Assembly: GCA_963760735.1 (NCBI GenBank)
Contig: CAVXEB010000004.1
Span: 1,736,001-1,800,000 of the forward strand
Reading direction: 5' to 3'
Origin: CF-46 sp963760735
Lineage (GTDB): Bacteria > Chloroflexota > Limnocylindria > Limnocylindrales > CSP1-4
Length of the DNA: 64,000 nt
This document shows positions 1 to 9,140 of the stretch, piece after piece. Numbering within the stretch: position 1 is the first letter of the stretch; each line of letters opens with the position of its first letter. The position numbers and the translations under genes are program-made. Below the pieces are notes generated by a model. That model saw only the letters and a program-made list of their open reading frames with translations, was not told the origin of the DNA and ran no database searches.

Positions 1-142
1 CGGCGGCGACCGCTTCCTCGACGGCGTACTGGATGACCGGCTTGTCGACGAGCGGCAGCATCTCCTTGGGCTGGGCCTTCGTGGCCGGAAGGAACCGGGT
101 GCCCCAGCCGGCTGCCGGAAAGACGGCCTTGCGTACGCGCAT
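1..142 (-). CDS. galU: UTP--glucose-1-phosphate uridylyltransferase, N-terminal part
   Basis: Makes UDP-glucose from glucose-1-phosphate and UTP. Only the first 47 codons are present; the gene runs off the left edge. The start is ATG at 140-142 and the protein opens MRVRKAVFPAAGWGTRFLP, followed by TKAQPKEMLPLVDKP. This is the GalU nucleotide-binding signature (AAGxGTRFLP and the PKEMLP loop). Its product would feed the glycan genes seen at the other end of the window. The family call is safe; nothing can be said about the C-terminus. Confidence 0.93.
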   Translation of the reverse strand, partial: MRVRKAVFPAAGWGTRFLPATKAQPKEMLPLVDKPVIQYAVEEAVAA

Positions 143-439
143 CGAACCTCGGGTCAGGGCGGGTTGGAACGGTCGCCCGAGGATACCATCGGCCCCCCGT
201 CGGGCCGTCGCTGGTCGTCCATCTGGTTCGGCGCCGCCGCTCGTGCGCGCCGCGCCCGAACCGACACTCGAACGGCAGCGCAGCGGCCGAATTCCATCGG
301 CTTGACCGCTGATCGACGCAGCTGGCGCCCGAGGTGATCCGGGAACCGTCCGAATCCAGTCCCGCATCCGGTCCCGCCGCGTCGCCGGCCGTCGGTTCAC
401 GCGTCCGGCGCCTCTCGGGGGTTGGGCCGAACCGGGGGC
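143..439. other. intergenic stretch, nothing recognised
   Basis: About 300 bases lie between the galU start and the end of the hydrolase gene. Open frames here lack a ribosome-binding site and resemble nothing I know. I see no RNA gene or strong hairpin. It should hold the galU promoter, but no clear -35/-10 pair stands out. Confidence 0.4.
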
Positions 440-1174
440 TCAGCTCCCGCTGGTCACGCTGCGGGCGAAACGGCGAACCGCGGCGGTGAACGCGTCCGGG
501 CGATCCAGGTTCGCCATGTGGGTCGCACCCCGGATGAGGACGCGTCGCGGGTTCGCGGCGACGTCGGCGAACGCTCGCTCGGTCGATCGGAAGAAGAGGT
601 CGTACTCCCCGTTGACGAGGAGGCTCGGCCCGGGGTAGGCGGCGAGCCGGGGCTTGAACCGTTGCCCGACGATGGATCGAAGGGCGAGCGCGCCGCCGTG
701 GAACGAGTAGCCGCTGGCCAGGATCGGCTCGGCGATCCGCTCCGGATAGCGCCAGGCGAAGTAGCGAGAGTTGGCGGCCGTCTCGATCCGCTCCGGGGTC
801 CGGCCGATGACCGTCGCGAGGGCGTGATAGAAGAAGGCCCGCGGCCCGTTCGGCTCTGCCGTCGCGCCGGAGACCACGAGGCCCCGAACCCGTTCCGGCC
901 AGCCGGCGGCGACCGTCATCGCGACGTACCCGCCGAGCGACAGGCCGACGACGACCGCCTGCCCATCGTGGGCGTCGGTCGCGATCAGGTCGGCGATGCG
1001 GGCCGCTGCGTCTTCCATGACGAACGGCTCGTCGCGGCTCGCGCCGTGGCCCGGCAGGTCCGGGATCAGGCAGTGGAACTCATCGCCCAGGTCCTCGGCC
1101 TGGGCGGCCCACGAGGCACCGCTCAGACGGGTGCCGTGGAGGAAGACGATCGTCGGGCGCGTGTCCTCGGTCAC
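440..1174 (-). CDS. alpha/beta hydrolase
   Basis: A 244-residue alpha/beta-fold hydrolase of unknown substrate. After the start it shows IVFLHGTRLSGASW (HG oxyanion-hole strand), then PDLPGHGAS, the nucleophile elbow VVGLSLGGYVAM with Ser as nucleophile, NGEYDLFF supplying a likely acid, and GATHMANLDRP supplying the catalytic His. The set and spacing are complete for the fold. The start chosen is GTG at 1174, just before the conserved first strand; the frame stays open upstream but there it only reads antisense through the response-regulator gene. It follows that gene by 29 bases, so the two are probably co-transcribed. Confidence 0.85.
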   Translation of the reverse strand: MTEDTRPTIVFLHGTRLSGASWAAQAEDLGDEFHCLIPDLPGHGASRDEPFVMEDAAARIADLIATDAHDGQAVVVGLSLGGYVAMTVAAGWPERVRGLVVSGATAEPNGPRAFFYHALATVIGRTPERIETAANSRYFAWRYPERIAEPILASGYSFHGGALALRSIVGQRFKPRLAAYPGPSLLVNGEYDLFFRSTERAFADVAANPRRVLIRGATHMANLDRPDAFTAAVRRFARSVTSGS

Positions 1175-1203
1175 GTTTCGTCGACCTGCACCGGCCGGTC
1201 CGG

Positions 1204-1881
1204 CTAGTCGTTCACCAGCTTGCGCTCGACCGCGTAGAGCGCCGCCTGGGTCCGGCTCTGCAGCCCGAGCTTGCCGAGGATGTTGCTCACGTGCGTGCGC
1301 GCCGTCCGCTCGGTGATCCCGAGATCGGTCGCGATCTCCTTGTTGCTCCGGCCGTGGCCGACGAGCGACAGGACCTCGAGCTCGCGCTCCGTCAGGGTCT
1401 CCGCGGGCGTCTGCTCGTTTCGTGTCCGCATCCCCTTCGCGAGGATCCGGGCGGCCGCCGGATCGAGGTGGACCTCGTCGTTGTAGGCCGCCCGGATCGC
1501 GGCAGCGACATCGTCCGCCTCGGCGTCCTTGAGGATGAACCCGCTCGCGCCGGCCTCGAGGGCAGCGAGGACCTTGTCCTCCTCGATGAACGACGTCAGG
1601 GCGACGACCTGGACCTGCGGCTGGGCGGCCTTGATCCGGGTGATCGCGCCGATCCCGTCGAGCTGCGGCATCACGATGTCCATCAGGACGACGTCGGGGA
1701 CGAGCTCGGCGCACCTCTCGACGCCCTCGAGCCCGTTCTCGGCCTCACCGACGACCTCGATGTCGTCGAGCAGCTCAAGGTAGCCGCGGAGACCCCGTCG
1801 GACCACGCCGTGATCGTCGACGAGCAGGACGCGGATCGCGGACGCGCCGGATCCGTCGGATCCGTCGGCCATGTCAGCCAC
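1204..1881 (-). CDS. NarL/LuxR-family response regulator
   Basis: A two-component DNA-binding response regulator of 225 residues. The receiver domain opens IRVLLVDDHGVVRRGL with the acidic pair, has the phospho-acceptor Asp in DVVLMDIVMPQLDG, the switch Thr in VALTSF, and Lys in FILKDAEADD. The C-terminal LuxR-type helix-turn-helix runs LTERELEVLSLVGHGRSNKE to the end. I chose GTG at 1881: GGAGG lies 7 bases upstream, while the in-frame ATG at 1872 would be too far from it. No histidine kinase is adjacent, so the partner is elsewhere. It leads an apparent operon with the hydrolase. Confidence 0.92.
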   Translation of the reverse strand: MADMADGSDGSGASAIRVLLVDDHGVVRRGLRGYLELLDDIEVVGEAENGLEGVERCAELVPDVVLMDIVMPQLDGIGAITRIKAAQPQVQVVALTSFIEEDKVLAALEAGASGFILKDAEADDVAAAIRAAYNDEVHLDPAAARILAKGMRTRNEQTPAETLTERELEVLSLVGHGRSNKEIATDLGITERTARTHVSNILGKLGLQSRTQAALYAVERKLVND

Positions 1882-1981
1882 CCCCTCACCTCCCTCGCGG
1901 TCGGGCACGTGATCGTCCGTCGACGCCACGCTCGTCAGTGTCGACCTCCCGGCCATCCTCGTCCATCGTGGGGGATGGAGC

Positions 1982-2941
1982 TCAGCCGTGCTCGACCGAT
2001 GGAACGGCGGCGGGTTCGATCCGCTCGCCGGCCGGGGCGCCCCGCTGGAGCAGGAGCGCCGCGCCGAGGATGGCAACACCGCCCACCACCTGGATCGGCG
2101 TGAGGGCCTCGTCGAGCAGGAGGGCCGCGAGGGTCACGCCGACGAGCGGTTCGAACAACATCAGGATCCCTGCCCGCGTCCCGCCGATCGCCCGGATCCC
2201 GACGAGGAACAGGACCGACGGGATGCCGGCCGCGAAGACGCCGGTGAACGCGACGAGCGCCAGGGCCCGCGGCTCGTGGAGGACCACGTCGAGGGCACCG
2301 CCCGTCGCCGCCGCCGCGATCGCGCAGGCGCCGGCGGTGATCGCCAGGACCCAGCCCATCGCCTGCTCCGGCGGGACCGTGGCGAAGCGGCCCCGGCTGA
2401 CGGTGACGAAGACCGTCTGCCAGCCGGCCGCCACGAGGCCGAGCAGGACGCCGACCGGGTGGACCGTCACGGCGCCGGCGGCGGTCAGGCCGCCCGCAAC
2501 GACGAGCACCATGCCGGCGAGCGACAGCCCGAGCGCCGCCAGCCGCGTCGAATCGAGGCGTTCGTGGCCGAGCGCGACGGCGACCACGGCGACCAGCGCC
2601 GGATAGGTGTAGAACGCGAGGAGGGCGATCGCGATCGTCGTCAGATCGAACGCGAAGAACATCGCGACGTTCAGGCCAAGGCCTGCGATCCCGACCAGGA
2701 GCAGCCCGAGCCGATCGGCGACCGGCAGGGCGAGGGGGTTCACGAACCCGACGCCGCCCGCGAGCCGCGCGCCGATGACGACGATGACGATCAGGAGGCC
2801 GAACGCCGCGCGCCAGGCGACGAACGACAGGGGGTCGAACCCGGCGTCGTAGGCGAACCGGGCCAGGGGACCGAGCATCCCGAAGCCGCTCGCCGCGAGG
2901 ATGACGACGAGGGACCCGAGGAGCAGCGGCCGGTCGCGCAC
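1982..2941 (-). CDS. EamA/DMT-family transporter
   Basis: A 319-residue protein made almost wholly of hydrophobic segments, about ten membrane helices in two repeated halves of five, as in drug/metabolite transporters of the EamA type. The first half has PLSFVAWRAAFGLL and AFYTYPALVAVVA; the second half has the matching GTRAGILMLFEPLVGVTLAA near the end. The start is GTG at 2941. The substrate cannot be told from sequence. It is separated from the response-regulator gene by about 100 bases and probably has its own promoter. Confidence 0.88.
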   Translation of the reverse strand: MRDRPLLLGSLVVILAASGFGMLGPLARFAYDAGFDPLSFVAWRAAFGLLIVIVVIGARLAGGVGFVNPLALPVADRLGLLLVGIAGLGLNVAMFFAFDLTTIAIALLAFYTYPALVAVVAVALGHERLDSTRLAALGLSLAGMVLVVAGGLTAAGAVTVHPVGVLLGLVAAGWQTVFVTVSRGRFATVPPEQAMGWVLAITAGACAIAAAATGGALDVVLHEPRALALVAFTGVFAAGIPSVLFLVGIRAIGGTRAGILMLFEPLVGVTLAALLLDEALTPIQVVGGVAILGAALLLQRGAPAGERIEPAAVPSVEHG

Positions 2942-3019
2942 CCGGGCATGGTACGGGCGGGCGCCCGCGTCGAGCGGGCGCCTGCCCGCGTCGACGGGAA
3001 CCGATCCCGCGCGGCGGCC

Positions 3020-4180
3020 TCAGCCCGCGGCGTCGGCGGCGACGTCTCCGGTGCCATCGGCCGCGTCGGCGGACGCGGCGGCTCGCGTGGCATCGGCGGC
3101 CGCCGTTGCCGGGACGGGTGTCGCGGTCCCGTCGAGGTCGGTGGGGATCGGCTCACGCTGACGCCGGCTGAGGACGATCGAGGTGAACGGAACCCGGATC
3201 TCGCGGAACGCCTCGATCGAGACGAGGAAGCCGGCCAGGAGGAACAGGACCGCGAGGAACTTGCCGATCTCGAAGTAGTTCGTGACCCCGAACCGGTTCA
3301 AGGCGTCGCCACCGCTCGCGAGGAATCCCCCGATCGCGATGAGGATCGTGGCCGGCACCCGGCTGTGGAGCTTGCCGGCGAACAGCGCCCGGATGGCCCG
3401 CGGCAGGGATGCGACGAAGTTGACCGCGATCGCGACGAGTGAGATCAGCAGGTTGAACAGGTACTGATCGCCCGGCGCCCGCTCGTCGAGCGAGTAGCTG
3501 AGGACGCGCTTCTTCGGCATGAACATGTAGGCCGAGAACAGTGCGCCGAGCGCAAGGGCCAGCCCGCCCGTGATGTTCATGAACGGCGTGAGGAGGCGGA
3601 TCGTTCCCGGGAACAGCTCCCCGGTCGGGACGCCCGTCGCGGGGTCGAGAGCGTAGCCCGGTGCCGGCAGCGTCGCGGTGAGCATCAGGACGAGCGACAG
3701 GACCGTGGCTCCGACGACGGCAGCGCCGGCGAGGGTCGGCCAACGGTCGTTCTGGAAGTAGGTCTCGACCGCCACCGCGACGGCCAGCACGATCGCCGCG
3801 ATCAGGTACAGGATCGGCGCGGATCCGGCGCCGGGGTAGTTGAACTTCCGCTGGGTGAGGAGCGTGAACACGCCGGCCAGCAGGAGGCAGAAGGCGAACG
3901 TGTAGCCGAACCGTGTCCGTGACAGGAGGAACGTCGTCCCGAGCCCCAGCCAGCCGGCGGTCCAGACGGCACCGGTCAGGTACCACGTCTTGTAGAGCGC
4001 CTCGTTCCAGCCGCTGGTCGCCCCGAGCGCCTCGCAGCCGGATGCGACGCCGTAGAAGAGCATGCCGAGGGCCCAGATCAGCTGGAAGGGCTGGCGACGT
4101 TCGCGCCACTGGTCGAGCAGCGCGACCGCCAGGAAGAGGGCCAGGATCGACGTGAGGGCGGGCAGGACTCCGGGCGCCAC
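3020..4180 (-). CDS. polytopic membrane protein, unknown function
   Basis: A 386-residue protein with roughly nine predicted membrane helices and a 50-residue Ala/Thr/Asp-rich C-terminal tail, presumably outside the membrane. No catalytic motif is evident. The GTG start at 4180 lies 2 bases after the stop of the upstream MerR-like regulator gene, so the pair is almost certainly one operon and the protein may be controlled by, or give input to, that regulator. I do not recognise the family; it could be a sensor or an uncharacterised transporter. Confidence 0.7.
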   Translation of the reverse strand: MAPGVLPALTSILALFLAVALLDQWRERRQPFQLIWALGMLFYGVASGCEALGATSGWNEALYKTWYLTGAVWTAGWLGLGTTFLLSRTRFGYTFAFCLLLAGVFTLLTQRKFNYPGAGSAPILYLIAAIVLAVAVAVETYFQNDRWPTLAGAAVVGATVLSLVLMLTATLPAPGYALDPATGVPTGELFPGTIRLLTPFMNITGGLALALGALFSAYMFMPKKRVLSYSLDERAPGDQYLFNLLISLVAIAVNFVASLPRAIRALFAGKLHSRVPATILIAIGGFLASGGDALNRFGVTNYFEIGKFLAVLFLLAGFLVSIEAFREIRVPFTSIVLSRRQREPIPTDLDGTATPVPATAAADATRAAASADAADGTGDVAADAAG

Positions 4181-4182
4181 GG

Positions 4183-4836
4183 TCAGTGCTGGGCCTCCTG
4201 GTGACTCGCCACGAGCCGGAGCAGGAGTCGGTCGAGCAGCCCGGACGAGCGGTCGTAGATCACGCAGAGACGATCCGGGTCGAGCGTCCGACGGCGGGCG
4301 ATCGCCCCGAGCTCCTCGAAGAACGGCCGACGGGAGGCGACGAACAGCGAGACCGCGTCGCCCAGCGGAATCCCAGCGGCCGCGATCCGTGCGGCCAGCG
4401 CGTCGGTCGCGATGACGGCGTCCTGCTCGGCCCGGTCGCGGCCCACGTCGTCGTCGGCGTCGAGGTGGGCGACGAGCGCCGCGACGAGCGACCGCCCGTC
4501 ATCGCGGAACGCCTCGCGGTCGGCCGTCGGGACGGCGTCGCGGACGCCGCCGACGGCGGCCCCGGCGGAGTAGCCACGGCGGTACGCGCGGGACATCCGG
4601 TCCGTCGTGGCTCCGAGCGACGCGAGCCGGAGCGTGGCGTCATGGCGACGGGCCTGGAGGATCCGCTCGAGGGTTGCCCGCTCGAAGCGGCGATGGCCGC
4701 CGGCGGTCGTGAACGCCTCGATCCGGCCTTCGTCCGCCCAGCGGCGGAGCGTGTCAGGATCCACGCCGAGGAGCCGGCTGGCGGGCCCGAGGGACAGCGG
4801 CAAATCGGCCGCACGAAGACGGGTGGCGACTGGCAC
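4183..4836 (-). CDS. MerR-like helix-turn-helix regulator
   Basis: A 217-residue DNA-binding protein. Residues ~10-60 form an excisionase/MerR-type winged helix: LGPASRLLGVDPDTLRRWAD then TTAGGHRRFERATLERIL, where the GGHRRF wing is diagnostic. The rest is an Ala/Arg/Asp-rich helical domain without Cys or His ligands, so metal sensing is unlikely. The start is GTG at 4836. Its stop is 2 bases from the GTG of the downstream membrane protein, an arrangement that suggests paired function. The effector is unknown. Confidence 0.82.
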   Translation of the reverse strand: MPVATRLRAADLPLSLGPASRLLGVDPDTLRRWADEGRIEAFTTAGGHRRFERATLERILQARRHDATLRLASLGATTDRMSRAYRRGYSAGAAVGGVRDAVPTADREAFRDDGRSLVAALVAHLDADDDVGRDRAEQDAVIATDALAARIAAAGIPLGDAVSLFVASRRPFFEELGAIARRRTLDPDRLCVIYDRSSGLLDRLLLRLVASHQEAQH

Positions 4837-4997
4837 GGGCGGCTGGTGCTCCGCTCAGAATGTACGTAAATCTGGGTCCGCCGGGCAATCGGGTCAGGGG
4901 GATTATCCCGGTCGCTCGACCCGGTCGTCAACCGCTGCCGCGTCGCCCTGCCCAGGACCGGATCTCCGGCGCTCGCCGCGTCGCGACGAGCGGTCGT

Positions 4998-5360
4998 TCA
5001 GGCGGGAACGAGCTCGTGGTCGTCGCGGTGGAGCCCGTCGCACAGCCCCCAGCGGACGGAGGCTCCGTCGACGCTCGGGACGGGGATCGGCCGCATGATC
5101 TCGCGGACCCGGCCCTTCCGGCAGAAGAGGTAGCCGCGATCGGCCATCCAGCGCCGGACGTGCGCCTCATCGGAGTGGAACTGGAACGGGCCCGGGTTCA
5201 GGAGCGGCGTGTCGTTCCACGGCGCCGCGACCTCGGTCGCGACGATGTCCAGGATGTTGATCCGCCACGGGGTGCCCTCGATGACCTCGAGACACCCATC
5301 GCAGCGCCGGGCGTCGTTGTCCAGGACGACGGTCGGGATCCGGATCCCCATGATCTCCAT
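4998..5360 (-). CDS. hypothetical protein with a CxxC motif
   Basis: A 120-residue soluble protein that I do not recognise. It has a CDGC pair near residue 20, a third Cys in YLFCRKGRVREIM and a fourth in WGLCDGLHRD, so it could bind a metal, but the spacing fits no zinc-ribbon I know. Starts are possible at ATG 5360 or ATG 5351. It stands alone between the MerR operon and the channel gene. Codon use looks like its neighbours, which supports a real gene. Confidence 0.6.
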   Translation of the reverse strand: MEIMGIRIPTVVLDNDARRCDGCLEVIEGTPWRINILDIVATEVAAPWNDTPLLNPGPFQFHSDEAHVRRWMADRGYLFCRKGRVREIMRPIPVPSVDGASVRWGLCDGLHRDDHELVPA

Positions 5361-5477
5361 CGGCCCGATGGTAGCAGCGGGGCATCGGCGTGTCGGGACC
5401 GCCAGGCCAGCGTGCCACGACCGCCGCGCCGCGCGCTGGCCATGCCCGGGCCACGCTCGACAGAACGGCCGCCGGCG

Positions 5478-6596
5478 TCAACCGGCGGGATGCGTCGCGT
5501 CGTCCGGGGTAGTGGTCAGCGTCTGGGTCTCGGGCCGGTGCGTCGGCGAGCGCAGGGCGTCGCTCCCGCCGAACCAGGAGACCGACGGGAGCAGCCAGAA
5601 CGCGGCCATCGCCTCGAGGCGGTCGGCGTATGCGGCTCGAGCGGCCGAGAAGGCGGTCCATGCCTCCGCCTCGGGGACGAGGCGGTAGCCCGCGGCCCCC
5701 AACCGGGCATGGACCGCGTCGAATGCCGCTCGGTCGAGGCTGGCCGTCGCCTGCGCGCGATTGCCGATGTTCGTGATGTCTTCGACGAGATGCGTCCCGA
5801 GCTCGCTGACCAGGGCCGCCTGACCGCGGGGGATGCCCTCGATCGTCGTCAGGACGAGCGAGGCAGTGTCGAGGACGGTGCCAAGGGCGCTGATCCAGGA
5901 CAGGTTGTCGTGGCTCGAGCGGAAGTACCCGAGGAGCGGATACGCGACGTGCGAGTCGAGCACCTCGACGATCCATTGCTCCCACTGCCCGAAGAACCCG
6001 GGAAGGTGGTCGTCGAGATCCAGACGGGCCAGCGTCTCGAGGAGGACGACGGCCGACAACGGCGCGCCCGCCTTCGCCTGGAGCAGGACGACAGCCGTCT
6101 CGCGCCGCTGGTACGAGGCGTAGAGGGCGAACAGGAAGGTGACGACGAGCGCGACCACGCCGAGGCCGCATGCCGCCGCGGCGACGACGATGATCCGGGC
6201 CGCGGGGCCGTTGGCGACGATGTCGCCGTAGCCGATCGTCAGGACGGAGGTTGCCGAGAAGTACAGCGCGCTTCCGAGGTTCGTCGGCACCGGATCCAGC
6301 TGATCTCGCAGGCCGAAGAGGATCAGGCCGAAGCCGACGATCAGCGTGATCAGCCACGCGACGAGCAAGCCCAGCGTTGCCGCCGGCCCGAACAGCCCGA
6401 GGAGCCGCTCCCAGGCCGGCCCGCGATCTGCGCCGCTCCCGGCGAAGGCCCGGATCGCACGCCACGAGCCCCGGACCAGATAGCGACCGATCCGGAACCA
6501 GCCGGGCGTCGGCCGCGGGACGACGATCGTCTCGAAGACGTCCCACGCGACCAGGACGAGGAGCAACGCTCCGAGCAGAAGTGGGAGCAGATCCAT
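5478..6596 (-). CDS. two-TM potassium channel family protein
   Basis: A 372-residue ion channel subunit. A first membrane segment is followed by DVFETIVVPR, a motif often seen at the start of bacterial channels of this type. Two further segments flank a pore loop with the K+ selectivity filter in SVLTIGYGDIV (TIGYGD). The C-terminal ~200 residues are soluble and helical, probably a cytoplasmic regulatory domain; no RCK/TrkA nucleotide-binding motif is visible. The ATG start is at 6596. It lies next to tRNA-Glu but is unlikely to share its transcript. Confidence 0.87.
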   Translation of the reverse strand: MDLLPLLLGALLLVLVAWDVFETIVVPRPTPGWFRIGRYLVRGSWRAIRAFAGSGADRGPAWERLLGLFGPAATLGLLVAWLITLIVGFGLILFGLRDQLDPVPTNLGSALYFSATSVLTIGYGDIVANGPAARIIVVAAAACGLGVVALVVTFLFALYASYQRRETAVVLLQAKAGAPLSAVVLLETLARLDLDDHLPGFFGQWEQWIVEVLDSHVAYPLLGYFRSSHDNLSWISALGTVLDTASLVLTTIEGIPRGQAALVSELGTHLVEDITNIGNRAQATASLDRAAFDAVHARLGAAGYRLVPEAEAWTAFSAARAAYADRLEAMAAFWLLPSVSWFGGSDALRSPTHRPETQTLTTTPDDATHPAG

Positions 6597-6684
6597 GGGT
6601 CACCGGCTGGACGTGACTAGGCAGTGCCCGCTCCGAGACGACACGCTCGAACCCCCGCCCGTCGACCGGACGCGGCCGCCGGGA

Positions 6685-6761
6685 TGGTGCCCCCAAGGGG
6701 ATTCGAACCCCTGATCTCCACCTTGAAAGGGTGGCGTCCTAGGCCTCTAGACGATGGGGGC
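6685..6761 (-). tRNA. tRNA-Glu (anticodon UUC)
   Basis: On the minus strand the acceptor stem GCCCCCA (from 6761) pairs with TGGGGGC (ending 6689). The D arm is GTCTAGAGGCCTAGGAC, the anticodon stem-loop has TTC at 6727-6725 in a CTTTCAA loop, and the T arm is AGGGG-TTCGAAT-CCCCT. The discriminator A at 6688 is followed by CCA at 6687-6685, so CCA appears to be encoded. All four arms pair and invariant bases are present. Confidence 0.97.
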
Positions 6762-6838
6762 GAGGGCCGGCCGAGTGTAGCAAAGGGTCTCGCGACGGCC
6801 GGCCGTGCGAACGGGTCGCCGCAGCGTCGACGAACCCG

Positions 6839-7285
6839 TCAGGCGCTCGGCGTCTGCCGCAGCAGGAAGAGGATGATCGCCGAGGCGAAGCAGCCGGCCG
6901 CGACGAGTGCCGCGAGGCCCCCGACGATCGCGTGACCGAACGCCCGCGCGTCGCGCCCGCCCACGCTCGACCGCCACGTCGCCCGCGCGCCGACGACGGC
7001 GATCGCGACGAACACGATCCCGAGGACGACGGCGCCCGACGCGAGCAGCGGGATCTGGCTCGCATCGCGGACCGTCAGCGCGTACACGAGATAGAGCAGC
7101 GAGCCGGCCAGGGCGACAATGATCAGGACGCCGGTCACGGTGATCGGGATCGGACCGAGGTGCGGGCCGGCCGGTTCCGGGCCGGGCGGGGCGGCCCGGC
7201 CCTGGCCGGGCGGGGCGGCCGGGCCGTCGCCGCGCGGTGTCGCGCCGGCCGCCCGCGGGCTCGCCTGCCGGTAGGGGTCGGTCAT
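6839..7285 (-). CDS. small membrane protein with Pro/Gly-rich N-terminus
   Basis: A 148-residue protein. The first ~45 residues are Pro/Gly/Ala-rich and probably cytoplasmic. Three or four membrane helices follow (VTGVLIIVALAGSLLYLVYA, then two more, and a last one ending FLLRQTPSA). No motif gives a function. The ATG at 7285 is preceded by a short intergenic gap shared with the divergent glycosyltransferase gene. This is a typical uncharacterised membrane protein. Confidence 0.65.
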   Translation of the reverse strand: MTDPYRQASPRAAGATPRGDGPAAPPGQGRAAPPGPEPAGPHLGPIPITVTGVLIIVALAGSLLYLVYALTVRDASQIPLLASGAVVLGIVFVAIAVVGARATWRSSVGGRDARAFGHAIVGGLAALVAAGCFASAIILFLLRQTPSA

Positions 7286-7336
7286 GGGCCGAGGGTAGCA
7301 GGGCGGCTACGATGAGCGCCCTCACAGGGGGTGTCG

Positions 7337-8422
7337 ATGCGAATCGCGCAGCTTGCGCCGACCTTCGAGCGGGTCCCGCCACGGACCTACGGAGGGACGG
7401 AGCTGATCGTCGGTCTGATCACGGAGGAGCTCGTGGCGCGCGGCCATGAGGTCACGCTGTTCGCGAGCGGCGACTCCCGGACCTCGGCCCGGCTCCGGAG
7501 CGTCACGCCGGAGCCCGTTCGCTACGGCTCGGCCACTCGCGACGGCTTGACCCACGCGGAGTACCTCCAGCTCGCCAACGCCCAGGCCTGCTTCCTCGCG
7601 GCCGCCGACGGCGAGTTCGACCTCGTCCACAACCACGCCGGGGTCGAAGGGATGGTCCTGGCGGCGTCGTCCGACACGGCGGTGGTCTCGACGATGCACA
7701 ACCCGTTCCAGCCGCGGACGCAGCCGATCTGGGACGCCTACCCGTGGTTCCATCACGCCGTGTCCGCCGCGAGCGCGGCGACGTTCCCGACCGCCGGCGC
7801 GCTGCCGCCGATCCTCCACGGGATCGACGTCGCGAACATCCACGCCGACACGGCGCGGCGCGATCTCGGCGATCCGGACGGCTACCTCCTGTTCCTCGGC
7901 CGATTCAGCGCGGCAAAGGGGGCCGATCGCGCGATCGAGGCGGCGCGTCGCGCCGGGCGGCGCCTGATCCTCGCCGGCAAGGTCGACCCGACGGACATCC
8001 CCCACTACCGGTCGGCGGTCGAGCCGTGGCTGGACGGCGATCGGATCCGGACGATCGGCGAGGTCGGCGGCGAGACGAAGAACGCCTTGATGGCGGGCGC
8101 CGACGCCCTGCTGTTCCCCATCGAATGGGACGAACCGTTCGGGCTGGTGATGGTCGAGGCGCTCGCGGCGGGCACGCCGGTCATCGGCTTCCGGCGCGCC
8201 AGCGTCCCCGAGGTCATCGAGGACGGCCGGTCCGGGTTCGTCGTCGACGGGGTCGACGCGATGGCGGACGCGATCGGGCGCCTTGGTGACATCGATCGCG
8301 CCGCCTGTCGACGAAGCGCCGAGGAGCGGTTCACCGTCCGCCGGATGGTCGACGACGTCGAGACGATGTATCGCTCGATGGTCGATCGCGTCGGCGACCG
8401 GGCTCGCGTTCCGGTCGGCTGA
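7337..8422 (+). CDS. glycosyltransferase family 4 (GT-B)
   Basis: A 361-residue retaining GT-B glycosyltransferase. The N-terminal Rossmann half has PPRTYGGTELIVGLITEELV and the loop FDLVHNHAGVEG; the C-terminal donor half has LLFLGRFSAAKGADRAIEAA, LAGKVDP, then EWDEPFGLVMVEALAAGTPV carrying the E-x7-E motif and SVPEVIEDGRSGFVV. These are GT4 hallmarks; the sugar and acceptor are unknown. I chose ATG 7337 because AGGGGG lies 5 bases upstream; a GTG at 7331 would overlap that site. Its TGA and the convergent methyltransferase stop abut as TGATCA. Confidence 0.92.
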   Translation: MRIAQLAPTFERVPPRTYGGTELIVGLITEELVARGHEVTLFASGDSRTSARLRSVTPEPVRYGSATRDGLTHAEYLQLANAQACFLAAADGEFDLVHNHAGVEGMVLAASSDTAVVSTMHNPFQPRTQPIWDAYPWFHHAVSAASAATFPTAGALPPILHGIDVANIHADTARRDLGDPDGYLLFLGRFSAAKGADRAIEAARRAGRRLILAGKVDPTDIPHYRSAVEPWLDGDRIRTIGEVGGETKNALMAGADALLFPIEWDEPFGLVMVEALAAGTPVIGFRRASVPEVIEDGRSGFVVDGVDAMADAIGRLGDIDRAACRRSAEERFTVRRMVDDVETMYRSMVDRVGDRARVPVG

Positions 8423-9067
8423 TCAGCCGGGCGGGACGGACTCCTGGACGCCGGACGCGGGCGACACGGGCCGACCGCCGCGCGTCCGGTGGTAGACCGC
8501 GACGTTGTACGTCAGCCGCGGCCGCGTCATGTCGGCGGCGACGAGACGCCCGGCCTCGCCGAAGGCGGTCGTGAGGAACGTCCGGGCCTCGTCAAGCTCG
8601 TCGAAGGTCCAGAAGCAGTGGATGACGCGGACGCGGAAGCCGCCCGACAGGAACGGTCCGTCGCGACGGGTCCAGTCGCCGTACTCGACGAGGTCGCCGC
8701 GCAGCCGCGACACGTCGTCCCGGCCGTAGTCGTGGACGACGAGGAGTCGGCCACCGGGGCGGAGCACGCGGTCGGCCTCGGCGAGGTCCGCCGGCGTGAC
8801 GCCACGGAACGCGGACCAGACGCTGACGATCACGTCGGCCGAGGCGGCCGCGACCGGCCAGGGGGTTGCCGGCTCGACGGCCGTCACGCGAGCGCCCCCC
8901 GCCGTGTACCGCGCGATCTCGTCGGAACCCCCGCCCAGCACGACGACGTCCCGGCCGGCCAGCGGCCCCAGGCTCTCGAGCGCACGATCGATCTTGCGCT
9001 CCCGATCGAGCACGAGCCGGAGGGCGGCCGCGCTGTCGTCCGGGAGCGCCAGGGGCAGGTCGGACAC
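8423..9067 (-). CDS. class I SAM-dependent methyltransferase
   Basis: A 214-residue methyltransferase-fold protein. The glycine-rich SAM loop is VVVLGGGSDEIARY, followed by VTAVEPATPWPV (acidic end of strand 2), DVIVSVWSAFRGVTP (motif II region) and DRVLRPGGRLLVVHDYGRDD, the usual post-II motif. The substrate is unknown. The start is GTG at 9067. It is convergent with the GT4 gene and the two stop codons are directly adjacent with no spacer, so the 3' ends must overlap on the transcripts. Confidence 0.88.
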   Translation of the reverse strand: MSDLPLALPDDSAAALRLVLDRERKIDRALESLGPLAGRDVVVLGGGSDEIARYTAGGARVTAVEPATPWPVAAASADVIVSVWSAFRGVTPADLAEADRVLRPGGRLLVVHDYGRDDVSRLRGDLVEYGDWTRRDGPFLSGGFRVRVIHCFWTFDELDEARTFLTTAFGEAGRLVAADMTRPRLTYNVAVYHRTRGGRPVSPASGVQESVPPG

Positions 9068-9140
9068 GAGCCGGAAGTATACGAGCGGGCTCGCGCCGGG
9101 CCTGCCGGCGTGGCGAACCGGCGCATGGCACGATCCGCGG

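Noticed and set aside
422..1207. Long plus-strand open frame opposite the hydrolase
   Set aside because: Arg/Gly/Asp-rich composition typical of antisense reading in high-GC DNA; the minus strand encodes a canonical hydrolase.
4860..6620. 586-codon plus-strand open frame across the channel and hypothetical genes
   Set aside because: Low-complexity Arg/Asp/Glu/Pro content, no ribosome-binding site, and the minus strand carries clear genes.
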